Counted from the first letter of the stretch, positions 35,475 to 44,064 are shown. The stretch is 64,000 nt of DNA from Exercitatus varius (GCF_029577735.1 NZ_JARQTO010000002.1:248001-312000), one strand, 5' to 3'. Numbers and translations: made by a program. Notes: generated by a model from the sequence alone, not told the origin.

Positions 35475-36941
35475 ATGTCATTACGTATCAAAACGGAAGC
35501 GTTAACCTTCGACGACGTGCTTCTTGTCCCCGCACATTCCACCGTGCTGCCGAATACCGCAGACCTTTCCACTCAATTAACCAAAGAAATTCGTTTAAAC
35601 ATCCCGATGCTTTCCGCCGCGATGGATACGGTAACCGAAGCCAAGCTGGCAATTGCGCTTGCGCAGGAAGGCGGAATCGGATTCATTCACAAAAATATGT
35701 CTATCGAACGCCAGGCGGATCGCGTGCGTCGGGTGAAAAAATTTGAAAGCGGTATTGTGTCCGAACCTGTTACGGTTTCTCCCGAATTATCTCTTAACGA
35801 ACTGGCGCAATTAGTGAAGAAAAACGGTTTCGCCGGTTATCCCGTTATCGATCAAAAGGATAATTTAGTCGGTATTATCACCGCCCGCGATACCCGTTTC
35901 GTCAAAGATTTAAACAAAACCGTGGCGGAAGTGATGACGCCGAAAGAAAAACTGGTTACCGTGAAAGAAGGCGCAAAACGCGAAGATATTATCGCCTTAA
36001 TGCACAGCCATCGGGTGGAAAAAGTGTTAGTGGTTGACGATAACTTCAAATTGAAAGGCATGATTACCGTTAAAGATTTCCAAAAAGCCGAACAAAAACC
36101 CAACGCCTGTAAAGATGAATTCGGTCGTTTGCGTGTGGGCGCCGCCGTTGGCGCCGGTCCGGGCAACGAAGAACGAGTGGAAGCTTTAGTTAAAGCGGGC
36201 GTGGACGTGTTATTGATCGACTCTTCGCACGGTCATTCGGAAGGCGTGTTGCAACGGGTACGCGAAACCCGCGCCAAATATCCGAATTTGCCGATTATCG
36301 CCGGTAATATTGCAACGGCGGAAGGTGCGAGAGCGCTGGCCGAAGCCGGCGCCAGCGCGGTGAAAGTGGGAATCGGACCGGGTTCAATCTGTACTACTCG
36401 TATCGTGACCGGCGTGGGTGTGCCGCAAATCACTGCCATTGCGGAAGCCGCAGGCGCTTTAGAAGGCACCGGCATTCCGGTTATCGCCGACGGCGGTATC
36501 CGTTTTTCCGGCGATATTGCTAAAGCGATTGCCGCAGGGGCTTCATGCGTGATGGTGGGATCTATGTTCGCCGGTACGGAAGAAGCGCCGGGTGAAATCG
36601 AATTGTATCAAGGGCGTTCGTACAAATCATACCGCGGCATGGGCTCATTAGGCGCGATGGCAAAAGGTTCCGCCGACCGTTATTTCCAATCGGACAATGC
36701 AGCCGACAAATTGGTGCCGGAAGGGATTGAAGGCCGTATTGCATACAAAGGCTTCTTAAAAGAAATCATTCTGCAACAAATGGGCGGTTTGCGTTCCTGC
36801 ATGGGCTTAACCGGCTGCGCCACCATCGAAGAACTCCGCACCAAAGCGGAATTCGTCCGCATCAGCGGCGCAGGCATTAAAGAATCGCACGTTCACGACG
36901 TAACCATTACCAAAGAAGCGCCGAATTATCGTTTGGGTTAA
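35475..36941 (+). CDS. guaB: Inosine-5'-monophosphate dehydrogenase
   Basis: NAD-dependent oxidation of IMP to XMP, first step to GMP. It has 488 residues (E. coli 488). The (beta/alpha)8 barrel is interrupted by two CBS domains (about 95-205). The catalytic cysteine lies in GIGPGSICTTRIVTGVG (about residue 305), the phosphate site GGIRFSGDIAKA and the flap SYRGMGSLGAM are present. guaA is not adjacent: 1.86 kb with other genes separates them, and a terminator follows guaB. Confidence 0.98.
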   Translation: MSLRIKTEALTFDDVLLVPAHSTVLPNTADLSTQLTKEIRLNIPMLSAAMDTVTEAKLAIALAQEGGIGFIHKNMSIERQADRVRRVKKFESGIVSEPVTVSPELSLNELAQLVKKNGFAGYPVIDQKDNLVGIITARDTRFVKDLNKTVAEVMTPKEKLVTVKEGAKREDIIALMHSHRVEKVLVVDDNFKLKGMITVKDFQKAEQKPNACKDEFGRLRVGAAVGAGPGNEERVEALVKAGVDVLLIDSSHGHSEGVLQRVRETRAKYPNLPIIAGNIATAEGARALAEAGASAVKVGIGPGSICTTRIVTGVGVPQITAIAEAAGALEGTGIPVIADGGIRFSGDIAKAIAAGASCVMVGSMFAGTEEAPGEIELYQGRSYKSYRGMGSLGAMAKGSADRYFQSDNAADKLVPEGIEGRIAYKGFLKEIILQQMGGLRSCMGLTGCATIEELRTKAEFVRISGAGIKESHVHDVTITKEAPNYRLG

Positions 36942-36960
36942 GCTTCCAAATTAACTTTAG

Positions 36961-36984
36961 GGTGGGCTTTTAGCCCGCCTTTTT
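36961..36984 (+). terminator. Terminator after guaB
   Basis: GGTGGGC (36961-36967) pairs with GCCCGCC (36973-36979; one G-T pair), loop TTTTA, then T5. A USS core follows at 36992-37000. It implies that guaB and guaA are not one transcript. Confidence 0.8.
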
Positions 36985-37060
36985 GAGTTTAAAGTGCGGT
37001 AGATTTTTGTGAGGTTTTTTGTAAAATTCGGTTGTTTACTTAATAAGATAGAAAGTGCTT

Positions 37061-37729
37061 ATGCTGCAAGCCATTATTTTTGATATGGACGGCGTGATTG
37101 TCGATACCGAGTATGTGGAATTCACCCTACAGAAACAATTTATTGCCGACATTCAGGAACATAACCGCCCGATTACACCGGAACAACAATCGGAAGTGGT
37201 CGGTAAATCCTTAAGGGAAATCCCGGAAATCGTCAAAAAACTGAGCGGTTCAAGCTTACCGCTGGCAGAGATTCAAACACGCTATCAAGCCTTTTTTAAC
37301 GATTTATTCAGCAATGTGGATTACCGAACGATTTTTCGATCCGACATTAAACAAATTATCGAGTTTGCCAAAGCACACCGAATTAAACTGGCGGTGGCGT
37401 CGTCTTCCGCTTTGTCACATATCAGCAACATTTTGACAGTATGCGGAATTAAAGATGATTTTGATTTGATCGTGACCGGCGACGACTTCGACCGCAGTAA
37501 ACCCGATCCGGCGATTTATCGCCACACGTTAGATTCATTAGGCGTTTCCGCCGAACACGCTGTTGCCGTAGAAGATTCCTATTACGGCATGCTTGCCGCC
37601 AAAGGCGCGGGAGTAACCGTCATCGGCTACGAAGAAAAGCGGATGATAGTCGATCAATCTTTGGCGGATTACATGGGCAAAGATATGTCGGAGATTTTGG
37701 CGTTGATTAAAAGGTTACATGCGGCGTAA
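37061..37729 (+). CDS. HAD-superfamily phosphatase
   Basis: It has 222 residues. Motif I is FDMDGVIVDTE (with both aspartates), a helical cap follows, motif II is VASSSALSH, and motif III/IV is DDFDRSKPDPAIY...VEDSYYGMLAAKGAG. It belongs to the beta-phosphoglucomutase/phosphoglycolate phosphatase-like subfamily; the substrate cannot be read from sequence. ATG 37061 is preferred (GAAAG 5 bases upstream); a GTG 6 bases earlier is possible. It sits between guaB and guaA. A USS core overlaps its stop. Confidence 0.88.
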   Translation: MLQAIIFDMDGVIVDTEYVEFTLQKQFIADIQEHNRPITPEQQSEVVGKSLREIPEIVKKLSGSSLPLAEIQTRYQAFFNDLFSNVDYRTIFRSDIKQIIEFAKAHRIKLAVASSSALSHISNILTVCGIKDDFDLIVTGDDFDRSKPDPAIYRHTLDSLGVSAEHAVAVEDSYYGMLAAKGAGVTVIGYEEKRMIVDQSLADYMGKDMSEILALIKRLHAA

Positions 37730-37769
37730 AGTGCGGTCGAAAATTCAGGCATTTTTTTAGGTGTTATAA

Positions 37770-38242
37770 ATGGACATCAAACTTTTTGAACAAAAAAAGT
37801 GCGTTCCATTTGGGATGAAGAGCAGGAAAAATGGTATTTTTCGATTGTAGATGTGGTTGAGGTTTTAACTGAAAGCCCTAATCCAAGAAATTATTGGAAA
37901 GTACTGAAACATAGACTGACTAAGGAAGGAAGCCAGTTGGTTACAGATTGTAACCAACTGAAATTAAGAGCTTCAGACGGAAAATTTTATAAAACTGATG
38001 TTGCGGACATACCACAACTGTTACGCCTCATTCAATCCATTCCGTCCCCTAAAGCCGAGCCATTTAAACTTTGGTTGGCGTAAGCGATTAATCCTGCAAC
38101 CTTTGAAGAAAATCAAGCCTGAACAAGGCGGCAATGTCGCCAAAGTCGCCCGAATGGAGCTGGAAAGCAAAACGGGCAAAAAAGTCGTGAGTGATTTATC
38201 GGCGAAGAAGATGATTGCGGGAAGTAAGAAGAAGTTGAAATA
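37770..38242 (+). pseudogene. Decayed Bro-N-domain (BRO family) gene
   Basis: ATG 37770 reads MDIKLFEQKK and then shifts frame at an A7 run (37792-37798). One extra A would join it to the frame VRSIWDEEQEKWYFSIVDVV...PSPKAEPFKLWLA, a BRO/Bro-N N-terminal domain. That frame stops at 38083. The family's C-terminal end follows almost at once, NPATFEENQA in one frame and GGNVAKVARMELESKTGKK in another (to 38242). So there is a large internal deletion and at least two frameshifts. Bro-N proteins are often phage- or mobile-element-associated. Confidence 0.85.
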
Positions 38243-38355
38243 ACTACATTTTCTCTGAACGGCTTTGCAGTGGATGGATTGAAAGAGGTGTAATTTGCAA
38301 AATTTTAATCAATTCTCACCGCTTGTCTCCACTATAAATGACTAAGGAATAAAAA

Positions 38356-38757
38356 ATGAAAGGTCAATGCTTATGCGGTTCAGTAAAGATTACTGTACCT
38401 GAAAATAAAAACGTTCATGCTTGCCATTGCGGAACTTGTGTTCGTTGGAACGGTAGTCCGTTATTTTCTTTAAGTTATCAACAAAAATTGGATATTTCAG
38501 GTGAAGATTTCATCCAATGTTATCAGTCTTCCGAATGGGCGGAACGAGCTTTTTGTAAGAAATGCGGTACGCATTTATACTATCATTTATTAGGTACGGA
38601 TAATTATGAACTTTCCGCCGGTTTATTCAGTGCGGAAAATGAATTTACCTTAGAGCAGGAAATTTATATTGATTGTAAACCCTCTTTTTATTATTTAGGC
38701 AACGATGTTCCTAAATTAACGGAGAAAGAATTTTTAGCAAAGTTAGGCTCGCAATAA
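38356..38757 (+). CDS. GFA/CENP-V-family zinc protein
   Basis: A 133-residue protein of the glutathione-dependent formaldehyde-activating (GFA) fold. Zinc ligands are seen as CLCG (residues 5-8), CHCGTC (23-28) and CKKCGTHLYYH (about 72-82). The GFA label does not establish formaldehyde activity; most members are uncharacterised. It is AT-rich compared with guaB/guaA and lies directly after the Bro-N remnant, so it may have arrived with the same insertion. AAGGAATAAAAA precedes the ATG. Confidence 0.87.
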   Translation: MKGQCLCGSVKITVPENKNVHACHCGTCVRWNGSPLFSLSYQQKLDISGEDFIQCYQSSEWAERAFCKKCGTHLYYHLLGTDNYELSAGLFSAENEFTLEQEIYIDCKPSFYYLGNDVPKLTEKEFLAKLGSQ

Positions 38758-38801
38758 GCAGTCAAATTTAATCTGATTTTTACAAAAAATAGAGAAACAA
38801 A

Positions 38802-40373
38802 ATGAACAACATCCACAACCACAAAATCTTAATCCTCGACTTCGGTTCACAATACACCCAACTGATCGCGCGTCGTGTGCGTGAAATCGGGGTTTACTGT
38901 GAACTTTGGGCTTGGGACGTGACGGAACAACAGATCCGTGAATTTAATCCGACCGGGATTATTCTTTCCGGCGGTCCGGAAAGTACTACGGAAGACAACA
39001 GTCCGCGTGCGCCGGAATACGTATTCAACGCCGGCGTTCCGGTGCTCGGCGTGTGCTACGGCATGCAAACTATGGCGATGCAGCTTGGCGGTCTGACGGA
39101 AAATTCCAATCATCGTGAATTCGGTTACGCTTCCGTTTCTCTTGAAAATTCTACCGCACTTTTTGCCCGATTGAATGATGATTTGAATTCGGCGCAGCCC
39201 AAACTGGACGTTTGGATGAGCCACGGCGATAAAGTCACCCGTTTACCGGAAGGCTTTCAGGTGACCGGCACCACGTCGACTTGTCCGATTGCTGCCATGT
39301 CGGATGAAAGCCGTCGTTTCTACGGCGTACAGTTCCACCCGGAAGTGACACATACTAAAAGCGGTTTGGCCTTATTAACCAACTTTGTGGTAGATATTTG
39401 CGGCTGCAGCACGAACTGGACGCCGGAAAATATTATCGAAGACGCCGTAGCGCGCATTAAAGCGCAAGTGGGCGACGATGAAGTGATTTTAGGCTTATCC
39501 GGCGGTGTGGATTCTTCGGTAACCGCATTGTTATTACATCGCGCCATCGGTAAAAACTTGCACTGCGTGTTCGTAGACAACGGTTTGTTACGTTTAAACG
39601 AAGCCGATCAAGTAATGGAAATGTTCGGTGACAAATTCGGTTTGAACATTATCCGAGTGGATGCCGAAGAGCGTTTCTTAAGCGCGTTAAAAGGTATTGC
39701 CGATCCGGAAGCGAAACGCAAAATGATCGGTAAAGTGTTTGTGGACGTGTTTGACGAAGAAGCACACAAACAAACCAGCGTGAAATGGCTGGCGCAAGGC
39801 ACCATTTATCCCGATGTGATTGAATCTGCAGCCAGTAAAACCGGCAAAGCGCACGTGATCAAATCCCACCACAACGTGGGCGGCTTACCGGACTACATGA
39901 AGCTCGGCTTGGTGGAACCGCTTCGCGAGTTGTTTAAAGACGAAGTGCGTAAAATCGGTTTGACGCTTGGTTTGCCGGCGGAAATGCTGAATCGTCACCC
40001 GTTCCCGGGCCCGGGTTTAGGTGTACGCGTGTTGGGCGAAATCAAGAAAGAATACTGTGATCTACTGCGCAAAGCAGACGCGATTTATATCGAAGAACTT
40101 TATAAATCCGGTTGGTATTATAAAGTCAGCCAGGCATTCACTGTGTTCCTGCCGGTGAAATCCGTCGGCGTAATGGGCGACGGCCGCAAATATGACTGGG
40201 TTGTCAGCCTGCGCGCGGTCGAAACCATCGATTTTATGACCGCACATTGGGCGCATTTACCGTATGATTTGCTCGGTAAAATCTCAAACCGCATTATCAA
40301 CGAAGTAGACGGCATTTCCCGCGTAGTATACGACGTAAGCGGCAAACCGCCTGCGACGATTGAGTGGGAATAA
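38802..40373 (+). CDS. guaA: GMP synthase (glutamine-hydrolysing)
   Basis: Converts XMP to GMP with glutamine and ATP. It has 523 residues (E. coli 525). The class I amidotransferase domain has the nucleophile in GVCYGMQTMA (about residue 86) and the His/Glu pair in YGVQFHPEVTHT. The ATP-pyrophosphatase P-loop is LGLSGGVDSSVTALLL (about residue 228), and the C-terminal dimerisation domain ends in PATIEWE. It lies 44 bases after the GFA gene, so transcription may now come from the intervening DNA. Confidence 0.98.
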   Translation: MNNIHNHKILILDFGSQYTQLIARRVREIGVYCELWAWDVTEQQIREFNPTGIILSGGPESTTEDNSPRAPEYVFNAGVPVLGVCYGMQTMAMQLGGLTENSNHREFGYASVSLENSTALFARLNDDLNSAQPKLDVWMSHGDKVTRLPEGFQVTGTTSTCPIAAMSDESRRFYGVQFHPEVTHTKSGLALLTNFVVDICGCSTNWTPENIIEDAVARIKAQVGDDEVILGLSGGVDSSVTALLLHRAIGKNLHCVFVDNGLLRLNEADQVMEMFGDKFGLNIIRVDAEERFLSALKGIADPEAKRKMIGKVFVDVFDEEAHKQTSVKWLAQGTIYPDVIESAASKTGKAHVIKSHHNVGGLPDYMKLGLVEPLRELFKDEVRKIGLTLGLPAEMLNRHPFPGPGLGVRVLGEIKKEYCDLLRKADAIYIEELYKSGWYYKVSQAFTVFLPVKSVGVMGDGRKYDWVVSLRAVETIDFMTAHWAHLPYDLLGKISNRIINEVDGISRVVYDVSGKPPATIEWE

Positions 40374-40403
40374 TCAATATCTAACCGATAAAGGCGCTGG
40401 TTT

Positions 40404-40871
40404 TTAACGTGCGCCTTTATTTTTTCGCATTCGATTTCTTCTTTGGGTTACTTTTCTGTTTCTGGGAGCCAGCGTAAGCAGCAGCGATCCTAAATATATT
40501 CCGACCCCGAACATCAGCCATTCAATTACGCCATAAGCTAGTTTCCAATAGAGGTGATCGACTGATTCTCTCAGTTCTTTATAGAGATAAAATAATACGA
40601 AGCTAATGAATAGCCGGAACATAATACGGTTAAAATCACTCAAAGCACTTTTAGCAATATCTTGGAAAAATGATTCGGTAACGGCAACCATAAGCACAAA
40701 TGTTGCGATCAATGCGCCGACGTAATCGACAAATACTATTAGTATCTCATTAAATTTTTCCGGATAGGTGAAAAATCGTATTAAAAAAAGGATGGCCCAA
40801 ATTAGACATGATAGCGAGCTTAGCCAATATAACTTTTGTAAGTTTTTATTTACCATGGGTTTAAGCAGCAT
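40404..40871 (-). CDS. Unrecognised small inner-membrane protein
   Basis: A 155-residue protein with four hydrophobic segments (about 13-32, 43-66, 84-101 and 112-132) and a strongly basic C-terminal tail (RNRKVTQRRNRMRKNK). I do not recognise a family. GGAATAAAACCA precedes the ATG at 40871. AT-rich, between guaA (convergent) and the tRNA-Ser gene. Probably real given the ordered membrane topology and positive-inside tail, but function unknown. Confidence 0.65.
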   Translation of the reverse strand: MLLKPMVNKNLQKLYWLSSLSCLIWAILFLIRFFTYPEKFNEILIVFVDYVGALIATFVLMVAVTESFFQDIAKSALSDFNRIMFRLFISFVLFYLYKELRESVDHLYWKLAYGVIEWLMFGVGIYLGSLLLTLAPRNRKVTQRRNRMRKNKGAR

Positions 40872-40940
40872 TGGTTTTATTCCTTATAATGACTTTCATT
40901 ATTCGGAATCTTAACTCGAAATGTAAATTCGGTGAAATAA

Positions 40941-40970
40941 AAAACGGCAAGTTCGAAACTTGCCGTTTTT
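40941..40970. terminator. Terminator of tRNA-Ser
   Basis: Perfect 11-bp stem AACGGCAAGTT / AACTTGCCGTT (40943-40967) with a CGA loop, flanked by A-rich and T-rich runs. On the minus strand it ends the tRNA-Ser transcript 14 bases past the CCA. Confidence 0.88.
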
Positions 40971-40980
40971 TTGAATTGGA

Positions 40981-41070
40981 TGGCGGAGGAACTGAGATTC
41001 GAACTCAGGGAGGGCTCGCACCCTCGCCGGTTTTCAAGACCGGTGCATTCAACCGCTCTGCCATTCCTCC
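40981..41070 (-). tRNA. serT: tRNA-Ser (anticodon UGA)
   Basis: A 90-nt class II tRNA. On the minus strand the acceptor GGAGGAA pairs with TTCCTCC, followed by G and an encoded CCA (plus-strand TGG at 40981-40983). The D-arm has GCAGAGCGGTTGAATGC, the anticodon loop is CTTGAAA (anticodon TGA), the long variable arm is GCGAGGGTGCGAGCCCTCC and the T-loop is TTCGAAT. It reads UCN codons when U34 carries cmo5U; cmoB, the enzyme making that modification, is 272 bases away. Confidence 0.97.
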
Positions 41071-41088
41071 GCGATTTAAGCGTGGTGA

Positions 41089-41117
41089 ATAATACGGATT
41101 TAGGCTGTGGCTGTCAA
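41089..41117 (-). promoter_or_regulatory. Strong sigma-70 promoter of tRNA-Ser
   Basis: On the minus strand TTGACA (41112-41117), exactly 17 bases, TATTAT (41089-41094); predicted start near 41082, giving a short 5' leader. Confidence 0.88.
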
Positions 41118-41241
41118 GGGATAATCTTGAAAAAATGCAATTTTATCAATTTGTTTTGACTGCAAAAATCGCCTTGTCATCCTTTGAAAGCATTTCTTGT
41201 GTTTTTCTGATGTCGGGTAAGCCTATTTTCCCAAAAACTTT

Positions 41242-41339
41242 GCTTTTTTTATGCGTAATCGCCAGTGCGATTACTTATGGCTTCGCCACCGTTGGCAAAG
41301 CCAACGTTCAAAAAGCGTTGCTTTTTGTGACCGCACTTT
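41242..41339 (+). repeat. Dispersed intergenic repeat, copy B
   Basis: 98-base element identical in sense to copy C over 90 bases (41251-41340) and to copy A in reverse complement. It ends in a reverse USS core (41330-41338), immediately after which cmoB ends on the minus strand (41343). Stem-loops as in copy A. Its position just beyond a stop codon fits a transcription terminator or 3'-end element. Confidence 0.9.
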
Positions 41340-41342
41340 TGC

Positions 41343-42308
41343 TTATTTATTGGCGATAATCACCGCGCGTTTGGGCGCGGGATAGCCTTCGACGGTTTTG
41401 CTGTGATCGGCAGGGTCTAAAAAATCAATCAGACTTTCGTTGTCCAGCCAATCGGTTTTTCGTTGTTCTTCAAGAGTGGTCACCGCTTCATCCACGCAAC
41501 GAATATTGCTGAAGCCGGATTTGCCCAACCAGTTGATTAAACAAGCCACCGACGGAATGAAATACACATTTTTCATTTTGGCGTAACGATCCGCCGGCAC
41601 CAGCGCCGTATTTTCGTCGCCGTCGATCACCAAAGTTTCCAGCACCAGTTCGCCGCCTTTACGCAGTTGGTTTTTTAGCTGAGTTAGATGATCCAGCGGT
41701 GATTTGCGGTGATACAGCACACCCATGGAAAACACCGTATCGAACACGCCGAGAGGCTGCATTTCTTCAATGCCTAAAGGAATTAAATTGGCGCGGCGAT
41801 CGTTATTCAGCAGTTTGCGCACCGCTTCAAACTGACACAGGAACAATTCGGTCGGGTCGATGCCCACCACGGTTTTGGCACCTTCGCCGACCATGCGCCA
41901 CATGTGATAACCGCTGCCGCAGCCGACGTCTAACACGGTGCGATCCTGCAACGGCGCCAAATGGGGCAGCACCCGCTCCCATTTAAAATCGGAGCGCCAT
42001 TCGCAGTCCACATGAATGCCGAATAAATGATACGGGCCTTTGCGCCACGGCATCAGCTGTTTCAGATGATGAATAATGCGTTGGCGTTCGCCTTCGGAAA
42101 GCGGAAAAGTGCGGGAGGATTTTACAGAGTTTTTGAGATCAATATGATCCGCCGTTAAATTCGGTAAAAAATCCACAATTTTCGCCCATTTGGCATATTC
42201 GCCGTGGGTATTTTTTTCCCAGTTTTTCAGCTGTAACGGCAAGGTTTCCAGCCATGCAGACAAATTAGAAGTGGCAATTTGCCGGTAAAAGGGACGAAAG
42301 TCGATCAT
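41343..42308 (-). CDS. cmoB: tRNA U34 carboxymethyltransferase CmoB
   Basis: Transfers the carboxymethyl group of carboxy-SAM to ho5U34 of tRNAs, giving cmo5U. It has 321 residues (E. coli 323). N-terminal region FRPFYRQIATSNLSAWLETL, then Rossmann motif VLDVGCGSGYHMWRMVGEG (about residue 124) and SMGVLYHRKSPLDHL. The partner cmoA, which makes carboxy-SAM, is not in this window. Its start overlaps the putP stop by 4 bases, so it is probably translated from the putP mRNA. Confidence 0.96.
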   Translation of the reverse strand: MIDFRPFYRQIATSNLSAWLETLPLQLKNWEKNTHGEYAKWAKIVDFLPNLTADHIDLKNSVKSSRTFPLSEGERQRIIHHLKQLMPWRKGPYHLFGIHVDCEWRSDFKWERVLPHLAPLQDRTVLDVGCGSGYHMWRMVGEGAKTVVGIDPTELFLCQFEAVRKLLNNDRRANLIPLGIEEMQPLGVFDTVFSMGVLYHRKSPLDHLTQLKNQLRKGGELVLETLVIDGDENTALVPADRYAKMKNVYFIPSVACLINWLGKSGFSNIRCVDEAVTTLEEQRKTDWLDNESLIDFLDPADHSKTVEGYPAPKRAVIIANK

Positions 42309-43819
42309 TGGGCATCCTTATAAGCTTGATTGGCCTGACGGAATCTGTCTTCGATTTGTCGGCTTGGTTTGGGCGATAACAACGACACGATAATAATGCT
42401 TAATGTCGCGCAGCCGAAAGCGGGAATCATTTCATAGACATTGTGCCAAACGCTGTCTGTCGGCACCCAGTGTTTCCAGCCGAAAACCACGACGGCGCCC
42501 GCCAGCATGCCCGCCATGGCGCCGCTTGAAGTCATGCGCTTCCAGAATAAAGACAGTAGCACGACCGGGCCGAAAGCGCTGCCGAAGCCCGCCCAGGCGA
42601 ACTCAACCAGTTTCAGCACTTTATTGTTTTCGTCCTGTGCAATCCAAATGGCAAGCCCCGCAATGCTCAGCACCATGACGCGACCTAACCAAACCAGTTC
42701 TTTATCGGAGGCGTTCGGGCGAATGAAACCTTTATAGAAATCTTCGGTAATGGCGCTGGAGGAAATCAGCAATTGGCAACTGAGGGTGCTCATCACCGCG
42801 GCTAAAATAGCGGAGAGTAAAATACCTGAAATCCAAGGGTTGAACAGCAATTTTGCGAGTTCGATAAAAACCTGTTCGCGTTCCCCGTTAACGGTGCCCG
42901 CTAGTTGCGGATTAGCATGGAAATAGGCGATGCCGAAGAAACCGATGCCGATAGCGCCCGATAAACAGAGTATCATCCATATCATGCTGATACGACGGGC
43001 TTTATTGAGTGATTTAGCCGAATAAGCCGCCATAAAACGGGCTAAAATATGCGGTTGACCGAAATAGCCCAAGCCCCAGGCGGCCAGGCTGCATAAAGCG
43101 AGCGGCGTGGTGCCGGTGAATAAGTCGGTGTAGTCTTTTTGAGCGAATTGTTCCGCCTGTGTCATGATCACGGATAAATTATCCCAGCCGCCGATGCTGT
43201 AAATGATGAAAACGGGAGTGAGGAGCAGGGCGAAAATCATCAATGTCGCCTGAATGGTGTCCGTCCAGCTGACCGCCAGGAAACCGCCGATAAAGGTATA
43301 CGCAATGGTTGCCAGCGCGCCGTACCAAAGCGCGGTGTGATAATCCATCGAAAACAGATTCTGGAATAATTTGGCGCCGGCCACCACGCCGGACGAGCAA
43401 TAAATGGTGAAAAAGACCAGAATAATGGTAGCGGATACGATTTTTAATAATTTATGCTCGCTGCCGAAACGGCTGTGAAAATATTCGGGCAAGGTGAGCG
43501 CGTTATTATTGAATTCCGTGTGCACGCGTAAACGTCCCGCCACGAAGCGCCAGTTGCAGTAGGCGCCAAGGGTTAAACCGATGGCGATCCAGCCTTCAAT
43601 CAGACCCGAAGCGTAAACTGCGCCGGGCAATCCCATTAATAACCAACCGGACATATCGGAAGCACCGGCGGACATGGCGGTGACAAAACTGCCCAAACGG
43701 CGGCCGCCCAGAATGTAATCGGAAAGATTCGACGTATAACGGTAGGCGAGCAAACCGATGGCAATCATGCTCAAAATATAAACACTGAAGGTAATAAGCG
43801 TTGGATCAAGTCCAAACAT
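42305..43819 (-). CDS. putP: Sodium/proline symporter
   Basis: Na+-coupled proline uptake of the solute:sodium symporter family. It has 504 residues (E. coli 502) and about 13 membrane segments. Motifs seen: SDYILGGRRLGSFVTAMSAG and ASDMSGWLLMGLPGAVY (Na+/proline site), GLGYFGQPHILARFMA and AAVMSTLSCQLLISSSA. No putA is in the window, so the role may be nutrition or osmoprotection. A candidate CRP site lies 143 bases upstream. cmoB follows with a 4-base overlap, an unusual pairing. Confidence 0.95.
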   Translation of the reverse strand: MFGLDPTLITFSVYILSMIAIGLLAYRYTSNLSDYILGGRRLGSFVTAMSAGASDMSGWLLMGLPGAVYASGLIEGWIAIGLTLGAYCNWRFVAGRLRVHTEFNNNALTLPEYFHSRFGSEHKLLKIVSATIILVFFTIYCSSGVVAGAKLFQNLFSMDYHTALWYGALATIAYTFIGGFLAVSWTDTIQATLMIFALLLTPVFIIYSIGGWDNLSVIMTQAEQFAQKDYTDLFTGTTPLALCSLAAWGLGYFGQPHILARFMAAYSAKSLNKARRISMIWMILCLSGAIGIGFFGIAYFHANPQLAGTVNGEREQVFIELAKLLFNPWISGILLSAILAAVMSTLSCQLLISSSAITEDFYKGFIRPNASDKELVWLGRVMVLSIAGLAIWIAQDENNKVLKLVEFAWAGFGSAFGPVVLLSLFWKRMTSSGAMAGMLAGAVVVFGWKHWVPTDSVWHNVYEMIPAFGCATLSIIIVSLLSPKPSRQIEDRFRQANQAYKDAQ

Positions 43820-43883
43820 GAAAAACTCCGAAAATTGTGATTTTTATCCGCCGTTCCTGAACGGATGGCTCAGCTTTTAGGTC

Positions 43884-43932
43884 GTTGGCAAAGCCGGGCT
43901 CAAAAAACATTGCGTTTTTTGACCGCACTTTA
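43884..43932 (-). repeat. Degenerate, partial copy (D) of the dispersed repeat
   Basis: Shares GTTGGCAAAGCC and the terminal GACCGCACTTT with copies A-C. The hairpin between them has changed from CAAAAAGC/GCTTTTTG to CAAAAAAC/GTTTTTTG, that is, both sides changed while pairing was kept. It lies upstream of putP. A reverse USS core is at 43922-43930. Confidence 0.7.
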
Positions 43933-43961
43933 CAGGCTGCGAACGGGTGATTTTTTACGCT

Positions 43962-43983
43962 AAATTTGAGAAAGGTCACATTT
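43962..43983. promoter_or_regulatory. Candidate CRP site between putP and rng
   Basis: TTTGA-GAAAGG-TCACA (43965-43980), nine of ten core positions, flanked by AAA and TTT as in the CRP consensus. It could serve putP (CRP-controlled in enterobacteria) or rng: TTGTTT (43998-44003) and TATCCT (44022-44027) would place it near -61 for rng. Confidence 0.6.
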
Positions 43984-44064
43984 TACATGAATTCCGCTTG
44001 TTTTTCTATTTTGCTTTTCGTTATCCTAACGGGATTAATTTTAATGTGATTTTTCAGGTAGTTT

